Part shown: positions 17,447 through 26,370 of the stretch, piece after piece | Numbering within the stretch: the stretch's first letter is position 1 | How the letters are laid out: the number at the start of each line of letters is the position of its first letter | NCBI GenBank assembly: GCA_902613915.1 | Contig: CACMJB010000005.1 | Location: forward strand, 1 to 64,000 | Direction of reading: 5' to 3' | Source of the DNA: an uncultured Pelagibacteraceae bacterium | GTDB lineage: Bacteria; Pseudomonadota; Alphaproteobacteria; Pelagibacterales; Pelagibacteraceae | Length of the DNA: 64,000 nt | Notes under the pieces: generated by a model | What the model was told of the DNA's origin: nothing | The model's database searches: none | The model's input: the letters and a program-made list of their open reading frames with translations, nothing else | Translations under genes and position numbers: made by a program

Positions 17447-18262
17447 ATGTCAATAGCTATTTTTTGTATAACACTCAAACCAGAAAATGAAAAATTTATT
17501 AAAGATCTATCTTATATTCCGGTAGGTCTTGGAGATAAAAAATTTTCAAAAAATTTTTTTACAGATAAGTCAGGTACAAATATCTCAAATAAAAATCCTT
17601 TTTATGGTGAATATACTTTTCATTATTGGTTATGGAAAAACTATTTAGATAAAATTGATCATGAATGGGTAGGTTTCTGTCAGTACAGAAAATTTTTTGT
17701 TAAAAAAGATTTGTTTGATGAAAGCATTCCACCCTTTACAAAACTCAAAGAGAATGTGATAACGAAAGTTGATAGCAATATCGAAAAATATGATTGTATT
17801 TTAGGTAAAAAATATTCTCTGGAAAATTACAAATTATCTAAGATTGTCAAACATCATTTAATTCATTTTTTGTTAAATCCCCAAAAATTGTTTTTTAAAA
17901 ACAAAAGATCTATAAAATTTCATTTTGATATTTTTCACGGTAAAGGAAACTTAGATTCTGCAATTGATTTACTTGATATAAAGGAAAAAGAGAGCTTTAG
18001 AGAATATGTAAATAATCATTCTCACTTTAATCCACATAATATGTTTATATGTAAAAAAAAATTTTTAAAAAGTTATTATGAGGTTGTATTTCCGTGGCTT
18101 TTTAGCTGTGAAAAATTATTTAAATTTGATGAGCTTGAGGGATTTGGAAAAAAAAGAATATTTGGTTTTCTAGCAGAAAGATTTTTATCTTATTGGTTTA
18201 ATAAAAATTGTTCTGTAATAGAATTCCCGATTATTCATAAAGATCTCTCACTTTATAAGTAA
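17447..18262 (+). CDS. DUF4422 domain protein (putative glycosyltransferase)
   Basis: IPVGLGDKKFSKNFFTDKSGTNISNKNPFYGEYTFHYWLWKNYLD..GFCQYRKFF; NPHNMFICKKKFL; FGFLAERFLSYWF. Confidence 0.8.
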   Translation: MSIAIFCITLKPENEKFIKDLSYIPVGLGDKKFSKNFFTDKSGTNISNKNPFYGEYTFHYWLWKNYLDKIDHEWVGFCQYRKFFVKKDLFDESIPPFTKLKENVITKVDSNIEKYDCILGKKYSLENYKLSKIVKHHLIHFLLNPQKLFFKNKRSIKFHFDIFHGKGNLDSAIDLLDIKEKESFREYVNNHSHFNPHNMFICKKKFLKSYYEVVFPWLFSCEKLFKFDELEGFGKKRIFGFLAERFLSYWFNKNCSVIEFPIIHKDLSLYK

Positions 18263-18789
18263 CCATAAGTATTACAAAAATTATCAAAACTTGGCAGATC
18301 TTTATCTTTTTTTGAAAGTATTTTTTTTCTATTTGGCCATTTTATTTTTAGTTTTCTATCTAAAACATTTATTCCACTTTCGTATTCAGGTTTATAGTAA
18401 TTACTTAGTTTATAGTAGACTATGTTTAATTTATCGTAACTATAATAGGCATGACCAAATCCCTCAGGAATATAAAGGCTAAGACAATTTTTTTCAGATA
18501 AAATAATCTTAAAAGTTTTTCCAAACGTTTTAGAATTTTTTCTTAAGTCAATTACACAATCTAAAATTTTACCTTTTAACACATTTACATATTTTGCTTG
18601 TTGAAACTTATATTGAAAATGAAACCCCCTAAGCGCATTAGATTTGGAACTAGTGCAATATTCAAAAATAAATTTATTATGGCCTAAGATTTTTTTATTA
18701 TAAGTTTCTCTTAAACTACCCCTTTTATCGACATTATTTTTTTGTTTTATAATTAATAAATCTTTTATTTTTGTTTTAAAAATTTTCAT
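18253..18789 (-). CDS. rfbC: dTDP-4-dehydrorhamnose 3,5-epimerase family protein
   Basis: NALRGFHFQ, GFGHAYYS; clusters with rfbA/rfbB. Confidence 0.85.
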   Translation of the reverse strand: MKIFKTKIKDLLIIKQKNNVDKRGSLRETYNKKILGHNKFIFEYCTSSKSNALRGFHFQYKFQQAKYVNVLKGKILDCVIDLRKNSKTFGKTFKIILSEKNCLSLYIPEGFGHAYYSYDKLNIVYYKLSNYYKPEYESGINVLDRKLKIKWPNRKKILSKKDKDLPSFDNFCNTYGYL

Positions 18790-19487
18790 ACTGGAATTAT
18801 TTTTTTTAATTTATCTAAATTCATATTCATTTTTAAAGGAAGTTGTCCTTTAGATTTAATTCCTTTAACTTCTTTATTATTTTGTTTTACAAAATTGTAA
18901 ATTGATTGACTTTTACCACCAACGTTGATTATACCTTTTTTATTTATAAGATTTACAAAAATCTTCGCGAATTCATCATGAAAAATAAAGTTTGATTTTA
19001 CATTATCAAAAGCAAATTTGTGAATAAATGGCTTTTCAGTCATACAAGCTCTTATAATTAAAGAATTCTTATACATCTTTACTGAAGCCTCGGCACCTAG
19101 TTTTGACCACCCATAGTTATTCCAAGGTAAGATCGGATCAGTTTCCTTATACCCTCCTTTTTTTCCAGGATATACATAGCTTGTTGAGAAAAAAATAATT
19201 TTAATATTTTTTTTTGAGCAAATTTTTACTAAATTTGCAGTTCCGATAATATTTACATCAATGCTTTTAGCAATATTTTTATCATGTAATGACATAGGTC
19301 TAGATAATGCAGCCAAATGCAAAAGACAGTCTGGTTTATATTTGTTTAAATTATTTTCAATTGATTTTACTGATAGGATATTTAATTCTTTTTTATTTTT
19401 ATAAATAAATTTATATTTTGATCTAATTTTTTTTAGTTCTTTTGCAAACCTTCCGCTGCCACCTGTCACAAGAATTTTATTTATCAT
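18786..19487 (-). CDS. NAD(P)-dependent sugar reductase/epimerase (RfbD-like SDR)
   Basis: ILVTGGSGRFAKEL, HLAALSRPM, FFSTSYVYPG, YGWSKLGAE. Confidence 0.8.
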   Translation of the reverse strand: MINKILVTGGSGRFAKELKKIRSKYKFIYKNKKELNILSVKSIENNLNKYKPDCLLHLAALSRPMSLHDKNIAKSIDVNIIGTANLVKICSKKNIKIIFFSTSYVYPGKKGGYKETDPILPWNNYGWSKLGAEASVKMYKNSLIIRACMTEKPFIHKFAFDNVKSNFIFHDEFAKIFVNLINKKGIINVGGKSQSIYNFVKQNNKEVKGIKSKGQLPLKMNMNLDKLKKIIPV

Positions 19488-19491
19488 TTTT

Positions 19492-20358
19492 TTAAATTAA
19501 ATCTCTAAGATAATTTGAATAAATGCAATTTCCATAAAAGTTTATTGCATCTTTAACATTTTTTTTATTGATCCATTTATAATTTAAAGCAATTTCTTCC
19601 AGACAAGCAATTTTTAATCCTTGTCTATTTTCTAATGATGAAACAAATGAAGAAGTATTATAGAAGTCATCAATAGAGCCAGTATCAAGCCATGCACCAC
19701 CTCTTCCAAGAAGCTCAGCATTTAATTTGTTTTTTTTATTGTATTTATTCAATATTTCAACAATTTCTAATTCCTTCCTATTAGAAGGTTTAAGCGATTT
19801 AGCGAATTCAATTACTTTATTATCAAAAAAATAAAGACCTGTTATTGCTAAATTTGATTTTGGATTTTTTGGTTTTTCAATTATAGAATTAACTTTATTT
19901 TTTTTTCCAATTGTTGCTACACCATAAAGCTCAGGTTTTTTTACCGGATGTAAAAAAATTGTACAACCAGATTTTAGTTTAATACATTTTTTTAACTTAT
20001 TTGTTAAGCTTTGCCCGTAAAAGAAATTATCTCCTAAAATTAAAGCTACATTCTCTTTTTTTATAAATTGTTCACCCAAAATAAATGCATCTGGCAAGCC
20101 TCTTGGATAATTCTGCTCAAGATAAGTAATTTTTATTCCAAACCTTTGACCGTTTCCAAGTATTTTATTAAATTGATTTAATTGTCCTTTATTTACAATG
20201 ATAAGAACGTTTTTAATCCCTGCTAACATTAAAACTGATAGAGGGTAATAGATTAACGGTTTATCATAAATTGGTAACAACTGTTTGTTAACAGCTTTTG
20301 TTAAAGGGCTCATCCTTGTCCCATGGCCTCCTGCTAATATTATTCCTTTTTTTATCAT
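19492..20358 (-). CDS. rfbA: glucose-1-phosphate thymidylyltransferase
   Basis: KGIILAGGHGTRMSPLTKAVNKQLLPIYDKPLIYYPLSVLMLAGI. Confidence 0.95.
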   Translation of the reverse strand: MIKKGIILAGGHGTRMSPLTKAVNKQLLPIYDKPLIYYPLSVLMLAGIKNVLIIVNKGQLNQFNKILGNGQRFGIKITYLEQNYPRGLPDAFILGEQFIKKENVALILGDNFFYGQSLTNKLKKCIKLKSGCTIFLHPVKKPELYGVATIGKKNKVNSIIEKPKNPKSNLAITGLYFFDNKVIEFAKSLKPSNRKELEIVEILNKYNKKNKLNAELLGRGGAWLDTGSIDDFYNTSSFVSSLENRQGLKIACLEEIALNYKWINKKNVKDAINFYGNCIYSNYLRDLI

Positions 20359-21368
20359 TTTGAACCCAATCTTTTTACAAATAATTTTTTTGAAATATTA
20401 GAAAAAAATTCTGAGTTTTTTAAATACCATTCAACTGTCTTAGATATACCATCGTCAAATTTAGTTTTAATTTTCCATTTAAGTTTTCTTTTAATTTTAT
20501 TACTGTTTAAAGCATACCTAAAATCATGTCCTGGTCTATCTTTTACAAATTTTATTCTAACATTTCTTCCAACTTTAAATTTTCTTTTTTCAAAATTATT
20601 TAAAATTTTTTTTACAATGTAAATATTATTACAATTAAAGCCTGAACCTATATTATATTTTTCTCCAGATTTACCTTTATAAAATAATTTTAATAGTCCT
20701 TCACAGTGATCATCTACAAAGATCCATTCCCTCGAATTTCTGCCATTGGCATAAATAGGCAAAGGTTTATTGTTTAAAATATTATAAATCATTTTTGGAA
20801 TTAATTTTTCTGGAAATTGTCTAGGTCCGTAATTATTTGAACAATTCGAAATTACAGCATTAATCTTATGAGTTCTTACATAAGAATATACCAGATGATC
20901 GGAAGAGGCTTTTGTTGCAGAGTATGGGGAACTAGGTATGTAGGGATAATTTTCATCAGATCTTTTACCAATTGGTATGTCTCCATAAACTTCATCTGTA
21001 GAAACATGTATCAGTTTTATTTTTTTTTTATATTTTTTAATTGCTTCTAAGAGATTGTAAACACCAAGAACGTTATTTTTAATAAAATTATATGAGCTAT
21101 CTATTGATCTATCCACATGAGTATCTGCCGCCAGGTTAAATATTCCATCTGGTTTAAATTTCAATAAAATTTTCAATATTTTCTTTTTTTCATTTATATC
21201 AGCTTTGACAAATGAATAATTTTTACTTTTTAAATTTCTTAAATTATATTTTTGCGCTGCATAAGATAAATTATCAATATTTAAAACCTTAAATCCTCTT
21301 TTTATCAATAATTTTATTAAATTACTTCCTATAAAGCCATAACCACCAGTAACAATAAATCTTTTCAT
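20355..21368 (-). CDS. rfbB: dTDP-glucose 4,6-dehydratase
   Basis: FIVTGGYGFIGSN, AADTHVDRSID, HVSTDEVYGD, YSATKASSDHLV. Confidence 0.95.
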   Translation of the reverse strand: MKRFIVTGGYGFIGSNLIKLLIKRGFKVLNIDNLSYAAQKYNLRNLKSKNYSFVKADINEKKKILKILLKFKPDGIFNLAADTHVDRSIDSSYNFIKNNVLGVYNLLEAIKKYKKKIKLIHVSTDEVYGDIPIGKRSDENYPYIPSSPYSATKASSDHLVYSYVRTHKINAVISNCSNNYGPRQFPEKLIPKMIYNILNNKPLPIYANGRNSREWIFVDDHCEGLLKLFYKGKSGEKYNIGSGFNCNNIYIVKKILNNFEKRKFKVGRNVRIKFVKDRPGHDFRYALNSNKIKRKLKWKIKTKFDDGISKTVEWYLKNSEFFSNISKKLFVKRLGSK

Positions 21369-21429
21369 TTTAACTTTTTTATATTATTTATGGAATTAAG
21401 TATACTTTCTAAGAAATTAAGGCATTTTT

Positions 21430-22293
21430 TTGATAAAAATTACAAAAGAAAATTTAACGATTGTTATAGTTACTTTAAAAAGTGAGGAAGTAATACATCA
21501 ATGCCTCCAATCAATACCATCTGATATAAAAAAAATAATTATTGAAAACTCTGCAAATCAGAATTTCACTAATGAATTAGAGAAAAAATATAAAAATATT
21601 GAAACTCATCTCACCAACGAGAATTTAGGAATGGGAAAGGCTAATAATATTGGAATTGGTAAATCAAAAACTAACTATGTAATGATTCTTAATCCAGACA
21701 CTGTGCTTAGAAAAGATACCTTAGATACAATATTTAAAATTTCAAGTAATCTTGATTTTGCAATATTAAGTCCAATTTGTGATGATAATAACTTTCCAAA
21801 TTATAAAATTTTTTCAAAACAACTTGAAACAAATAATATTAATTTAATTGAGGTAGATAGGGTTGACGGTTACGCGATGATATTTGATAAATCAAAATTT
21901 GAAAGTTTTTTTGATGAAAAATTTTTTATGTATTTGGAAAACGATGACTTGTGTTTAAGGTTAAAAAAAAAGGGTGAAAAAATATTGGTTTATAAAAAAT
22001 CCGTTATTACACATTTGGGATATCAAGCAGTAAATCAAAAGTACATTAATGAATTAGAGTCATCGAGAAATTGGCATTGGAATTGGTCAAAATTTTATTT
22101 TAGAAAAAAACACTACGGTTTTATTTTTGCTTTTATTTCAGGACTTCCGTCCTTTCTCAAATCCTGTTTAAAATGTTTGTTTTTTTATTTTATTGGTAAA
22201 AAGCTTGAATATAAAAAATATAAAAATAGAGCTGCTGGATTTTTCAACTCGATGCTGAATAAGCCATCTTGGTATAGACCAACATTTGATTGA
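21430..22293 (+). CDS. family 2 glycosyltransferase (rhamnosyltransferase-like)
   Basis: NLGMGKANNIGI, MILNPDTVLRKDTL, VDGYAMIFDK, LENDDLCLRLKKKG. Confidence 0.85.
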   Translation: MIKITKENLTIVIVTLKSEEVIHQCLQSIPSDIKKIIIENSANQNFTNELEKKYKNIETHLTNENLGMGKANNIGIGKSKTNYVMILNPDTVLRKDTLDTIFKISSNLDFAILSPICDDNNFPNYKIFSKQLETNNINLIEVDRVDGYAMIFDKSKFESFFDEKFFMYLENDDLCLRLKKKGEKILVYKKSVITHLGYQAVNQKYINELESSRNWHWNWSKFYFRKKHYGFIFAFISGLPSFLKSCLKCLFFYFIGKKLEYKKYKNRAAGFFNSMLNKPSWYRPTFD

Positions 22294-22324
22294 AAAAAAA
22301 TTAAGTAAAGTTATAAATAAAATT

Positions 22325-23206
22325 ATGGCAAAAAACACAATCATTGTCACTGGAGGAGCAGGATTTGTAGGGACGAATTTAATAAATTTTTTATTAAAAA
22401 AAAAAAAATATAAAATAATCAGTATAGATAATTACTCCTCAGGCACAAAAAAAAATCATATTAAACATAAAAGAGTTAATTATATAAAAGGTAAAACTTC
22501 TAATATTGAAAAATTAATTAAAAAACCATCTGAAATAAATACAATTTTTCACTTTGGTGAATTTGCAAGAATATATCAAAGTTTTCTTAAAACAGATGAA
22601 TGTATTGATTCTAACTCAGTTGGATCTAATGCGGTTTTCAATTTTTGTTTGAAATATAATGTTAAACTTATTTATTCTGCTACCTCAGCATCTCTGGGAA
22701 ATAAGGGAGATGACAAAAACCTTTCTCCTTACGCATTTACAAAATCAAAAAATTTAGAATTGTTAGAAAATTTAAAAAAATGGTTTAAATTCAAATATGA
22801 AGTAATTTATTTTTATAATGTTTATGGGCCCAATCAAATATGTAAAGGTCAAATGTCTACTGTCATTGGAATATTTGAAGACCATTACAAAAGAGGTAAA
22901 CCGTTACCTGTTGTAAAACCTGGTACGCAAACAAGAAGATTCACGCATATAGACGATACAGTCAAAGTCTGTTATATCGCTTGGAAAAAAAATCTCTGCA
23001 GGCATTATAGTATAGCTAATAAAAAATCCTATACAGTTTTGGAAGTAGCAAAAATGTTTAATTCAAAAATAAAGTTTTTACCAAAGAGGCCGGGTGAGAG
23101 ATATGCTTCAGCTATTATAAACAAAAATTTATCTAATAAAATGTATAAGCACTTTGGAAAAATCAATTTAAAAGATTATATAAAAGAATTCATTAGAAAT
23201 AATTGA
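22325..23206 (+). CDS. NAD-dependent epimerase/dehydratase
   Basis: IIVTGGAGFVGTNLINFLL, SATSASLGNKGDD, YAFTKSKNLEL; contains an in-frame A12 run at 22396-22407. Confidence 0.85.
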   Translation: MAKNTIIVTGGAGFVGTNLINFLLKKKKYKIISIDNYSSGTKKNHIKHKRVNYIKGKTSNIEKLIKKPSEINTIFHFGEFARIYQSFLKTDECIDSNSVGSNAVFNFCLKYNVKLIYSATSASLGNKGDDKNLSPYAFTKSKNLELLENLKKWFKFKYEVIYFYNVYGPNQICKGQMSTVIGIFEDHYKRGKPLPVVKPGTQTRRFTHIDDTVKVCYIAWKKNLCRHYSIANKKSYTVLEVAKMFNSKIKFLPKRPGERYASAIINKNLSNKMYKHFGKINLKDYIKEFIRNN

Positions 23207-23734
23207 TTAGTGCCCGGGAAATTCTATTAAACTTTCCGTTTTATATCCTTTTTTCTTAAGCAAATCATTTCCAGGAAGATCAAATAAATTAATAACAAAT
23301 ATAAAACCTGCAACTTTACCTCCTGAAATTTCAACTATTTTTGCAGCAGCTTCGGCTGTACCTCCAGTAGCTATAAGATCGTCAATAATTAATATTTTCT
23401 CTCCTTTATCTATCGAGTCTTTATGCACTTCAATTGTTGCAGTGCCATATTCCAATTCGAAATCAACAGAATGAACTTCTGCTGGTAATTTATTTTTTTT
23501 TCTCAAAAGAATAAAAGGTTTTTCTAGTTGATAGGAGACTGTAGAGGCAAAAACAAATCCTCTAGACTCTATTGCAGCAACTTTATCAAAATCAACATTT
23601 TTTGCTAATTCAATAATTTTATCATTGGTGTATTTAAAAGCTTTAGCATCTTTAATAAGAGTAGTAATATCACGAAATAAAATTCCTTTTTTTGGATAGT
23701 CAGGAATTGAGCGAATATGTTTTTTTAAGTCCAT
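23207..23734 (-). CDS. apt: adenine phosphoribosyltransferase
   Basis: IRSIPDYPKKGILFRDITTLI, AIESRGFVFA, ILIIDDLIATGGTAEAA. Confidence 0.95.
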   Translation of the reverse strand: MDLKKHIRSIPDYPKKGILFRDITTLIKDAKAFKYTNDKIIELAKNVDFDKVAAIESRGFVFASTVSYQLEKPFILLRKKNKLPAEVHSVDFELEYGTATIEVHKDSIDKGEKILIIDDLIATGGTAEAAAKIVEISGGKVAGFIFVINLFDLPGNDLLKKKGYKTESLIEFPGH

Positions 23735-23777
23735 TATTTACTTCATGTTCTAACAAAAAAGCATTAATAATTAAATA

Positions 23778-24653
23778 ATGAAAGTTAGAAAGCTCGGGAT
23801 AATTGGTGGTAGTGGTCTTTACAAAATGGAAGGTTTTGAAAAAACTAAATGGAAGAAAATAGATACTCCGTGGGGAAAACCCTCTGATGAAATTTTAATT
23901 GCCAAACTAGGTAAGGAAGAAATTTGTTTTATACCTAGGCACTCAAGAGGACACAAGATCAACCCAACAAACATTAATTTTAGAGCTAATATAGATGCAA
24001 TGAAACAATTGGGAGTAACAGATATAATTTCTGTTTCAGCAGTCGGGTCACTAAAAGAGGATTTAGAGCCAGGAAAATTTGTAATAGTTGATCAATTTAT
24101 AGATAGAACTTTTTCAAGAACAAAAACATTTTTTGATGAGGAAATTGTTGCACATGTTTCAATGGCTAAACCTACAAGCCCTGGTTTAGCTGATTGTTGT
24201 GAAGCTGCATTAAAAAAATTAAATATCAAAAATCAAAAAGATGGAACTTATGTTGTAATGGAAGGACCACAATTTTCAACTTTAGCTGAGTCCAATCTTT
24301 ATAGAACTTGGGGAGCTGATGTTATAGGGATGACTAATATGCCAGAAGCTAAATTAGCTAGAGAAGCAGAAATAAGATACTGCACAGTTGCAATGGTTAC
24401 AGATTATGATTGCTGGCACCCAGATCATGATGAAGTTGACGTAAGCATGGTTATTCAAACATTAATGAATAATGCTTCAAATGCGCAAAATATGATTAAA
24501 GAAGTAATTAAAACTTTTAAAGATTTTTCAGTAGATAATGACCCTGCTAATAATTGTTTAGATGTAGCGATAATCACAGATCCTAAATTAAGAACAAAAA
24601 AAACAATTAAAAAACTAAGTAATATTGCGGGAAGAGCTCTTAATAAGAAGTGA
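23778..24653 (+). CDS. mtnP: S-methyl-5'-thioadenosine phosphorylase
   Basis: LGIIGGSGLYKMEG, PRHSRGHKINPTNINFRANI, EGPQFSTLAES. Confidence 0.95.
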   Translation: MKVRKLGIIGGSGLYKMEGFEKTKWKKIDTPWGKPSDEILIAKLGKEEICFIPRHSRGHKINPTNINFRANIDAMKQLGVTDIISVSAVGSLKEDLEPGKFVIVDQFIDRTFSRTKTFFDEEIVAHVSMAKPTSPGLADCCEAALKKLNIKNQKDGTYVVMEGPQFSTLAESNLYRTWGADVIGMTNMPEAKLAREAEIRYCTVAMVTDYDCWHPDHDEVDVSMVIQTLMNNASNAQNMIKEVIKTFKDFSVDNDPANNCLDVAIITDPKLRTKKTIKKLSNIAGRALNKK

Positions 24654-25723
24654 TGAGAATAGAAAACAAAGCTTACCGAACTATTTGGTTTGAAGATAGT
24701 ATAGTAAAAATAATTGATCAAACAAAATTACCTCATAAATTTATAATTAAAAATTTAAAAACTGTAATGGACGCGATAAATGCAATTAAAACTATGGAAG
24801 TTAGAGGTGCTCCTTTAATAGGAGCTACCGCAGCATATGGTTTAGTTTTATCGATCATTGAAAAAAATGATTTATCCTTTTTAAAAAAGTCTAGTGAAGA
24901 CTTAATAGCATCTAGACCAACGGCAATTAATCTCAAATGGGCAGTTGATAGAATGATGAAAAAATTATCTGGTGTAAATAATAATGATATTCTTAGTATA
25001 GCTCTTAAAGAAGCAAAAGCTATTGTTGAAGAGGATGTTAGTTTTTGTAAAAATATAGGGCTTAATGGTTTAAAAATTATTCAAGAAATTTTTGCTAAAA
25101 AAAAAGATACAGTTAATATTTTAACTCACTGTAACGCTGGATGGTTGGCAACTATAGATTGGGGAACAGCAACATCGCCAATTTATCATGCTCATCAAAA
25201 AGGAATTAAAGTTCATGTTTGGGTCGATGAAACAAGGCCAAGAAATCAAGGTGCAAACTTAACCTCTTATGAGTTAAATGAAGAGGGAGTTCCAAATACT
25301 GTAATCACTGATAATGCTGGTGGTATATTAATGCAAAGAGGTCAAGTCGATATGTGCATTGTTGGAACTGATAGAACATTATCTAATGGTGATGTTTGTA
25401 ATAAAATTGGAACTTATTTAAAAGCATTAGCAGCAAAGGACAATAATGTTCCATTTTATGTGGCTCTTCCAAGTTCAACAATTGATTGGAATATTAAAGA
25501 TCATAAAAAAATTCCAATTGAAGAAAGAAATTCAGAAGAATTATCTTATGTAGAGGGCATTGATAAAAACAATAAAGTTACAAAAGTAAGAATATACCCA
25601 AAGAAAAGTAAATCAATGAACTTAGCGTTTGATGTTACACCTGCTAAATATGTAACAGGTTTAATTACTGAAAAAGGAATTTGTGAAGCATCAGAAAAAG
25701 GTTTGAAAGGTTTATTCAAGTGA
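24650..25723 (+). CDS. mtnA: S-methyl-5-thioribose-1-phosphate isomerase
   Basis: MEVRGAPLIGATAAYGL, LTHCNAGWLAT, VGTDRTLSNGDVCNKIGTY. Confidence 0.95.
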   Translation: MMRIENKAYRTIWFEDSIVKIIDQTKLPHKFIIKNLKTVMDAINAIKTMEVRGAPLIGATAAYGLVLSIIEKNDLSFLKKSSEDLIASRPTAINLKWAVDRMMKKLSGVNNNDILSIALKEAKAIVEEDVSFCKNIGLNGLKIIQEIFAKKKDTVNILTHCNAGWLATIDWGTATSPIYHAHQKGIKVHVWVDETRPRNQGANLTSYELNEEGVPNTVITDNAGGILMQRGQVDMCIVGTDRTLSNGDVCNKIGTYLKALAAKDNNVPFYVALPSSTIDWNIKDHKKIPIEERNSEELSYVEGIDKNNKVTKVRIYPKKSKSMNLAFDVTPAKYVTGLITEKGICEASEKGLKGLFK

Positions 25724-26364
25724 GCAAATTAAAATCAGAAGTAATAAAATATTCTAAAAAACTTAATATTACTAATTTGTCAGCTTTAAGATCGGGAAAT
25801 ATATCAGTTAGAGCGAAGGAGAGGGGGGTTGATGGATTTTTCATCACACCATCTGGAAGAAAATATGGTTCATTAAAACCTAAGGATATTGTTTTTGTTT
25901 CTCTTAAAGGTATTTACGATAAAAAAAAGGGTAAACCTTCATCAGAATGGAGATTTCATCAAGATATTTATGTGAATAAAAAAGAGGCTAAAGCAATAGT
26001 TCATGCTCACTCAACTTGCGCCACAGCTGTATCAACTCATCAAAAAAGTATTCCAGCTTTTCACTATATGGTTGCAGTAGCAGGTGGCGAGGATATTAAG
26101 TGCAGTAAATACGCAACTTTTGGAACTAAAAATCTATCTAGAAATATTATCAAAGCGCTTAAAAATAGAACTGCATGTCTAATTGCAAATCACGGACAAG
26201 TTGCGTTTGGAGATAATTTAGAAAAAACTTTTGAGCTTGCTCAAGAGATCGAAAATATTTGCCATCAATATATAAATGCCCTAAGAATTGGAATACCTAA
26301 AATACTTTCAAAAAAAGAAATGAAAATAGTTTTAGATAAATTTAAAAATTATAAGAGGGGATAG
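25720..26364 (+). CDS. class II aldolase (Ald2-like candidate in MTA salvage)
   Basis: LRSGNISVRAKERG.DGFFITPSGRKYGSL, AIVHAHSTCATAVS, ANHGQVAFGDNLEKTFELAQEIE; GTGA overlap with mtnA. Confidence 0.85.
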   Translation: MSKLKSEVIKYSKKLNITNLSALRSGNISVRAKERGVDGFFITPSGRKYGSLKPKDIVFVSLKGIYDKKKGKPSSEWRFHQDIYVNKKEAKAIVHAHSTCATAVSTHQKSIPAFHYMVAVAGGEDIKCSKYATFGTKNLSRNIIKALKNRTACLIANHGQVAFGDNLEKTFELAQEIENICHQYINALRIGIPKILSKKEMKIVLDKFKNYKRG

Positions 26365-26370
26365 TTTTTA

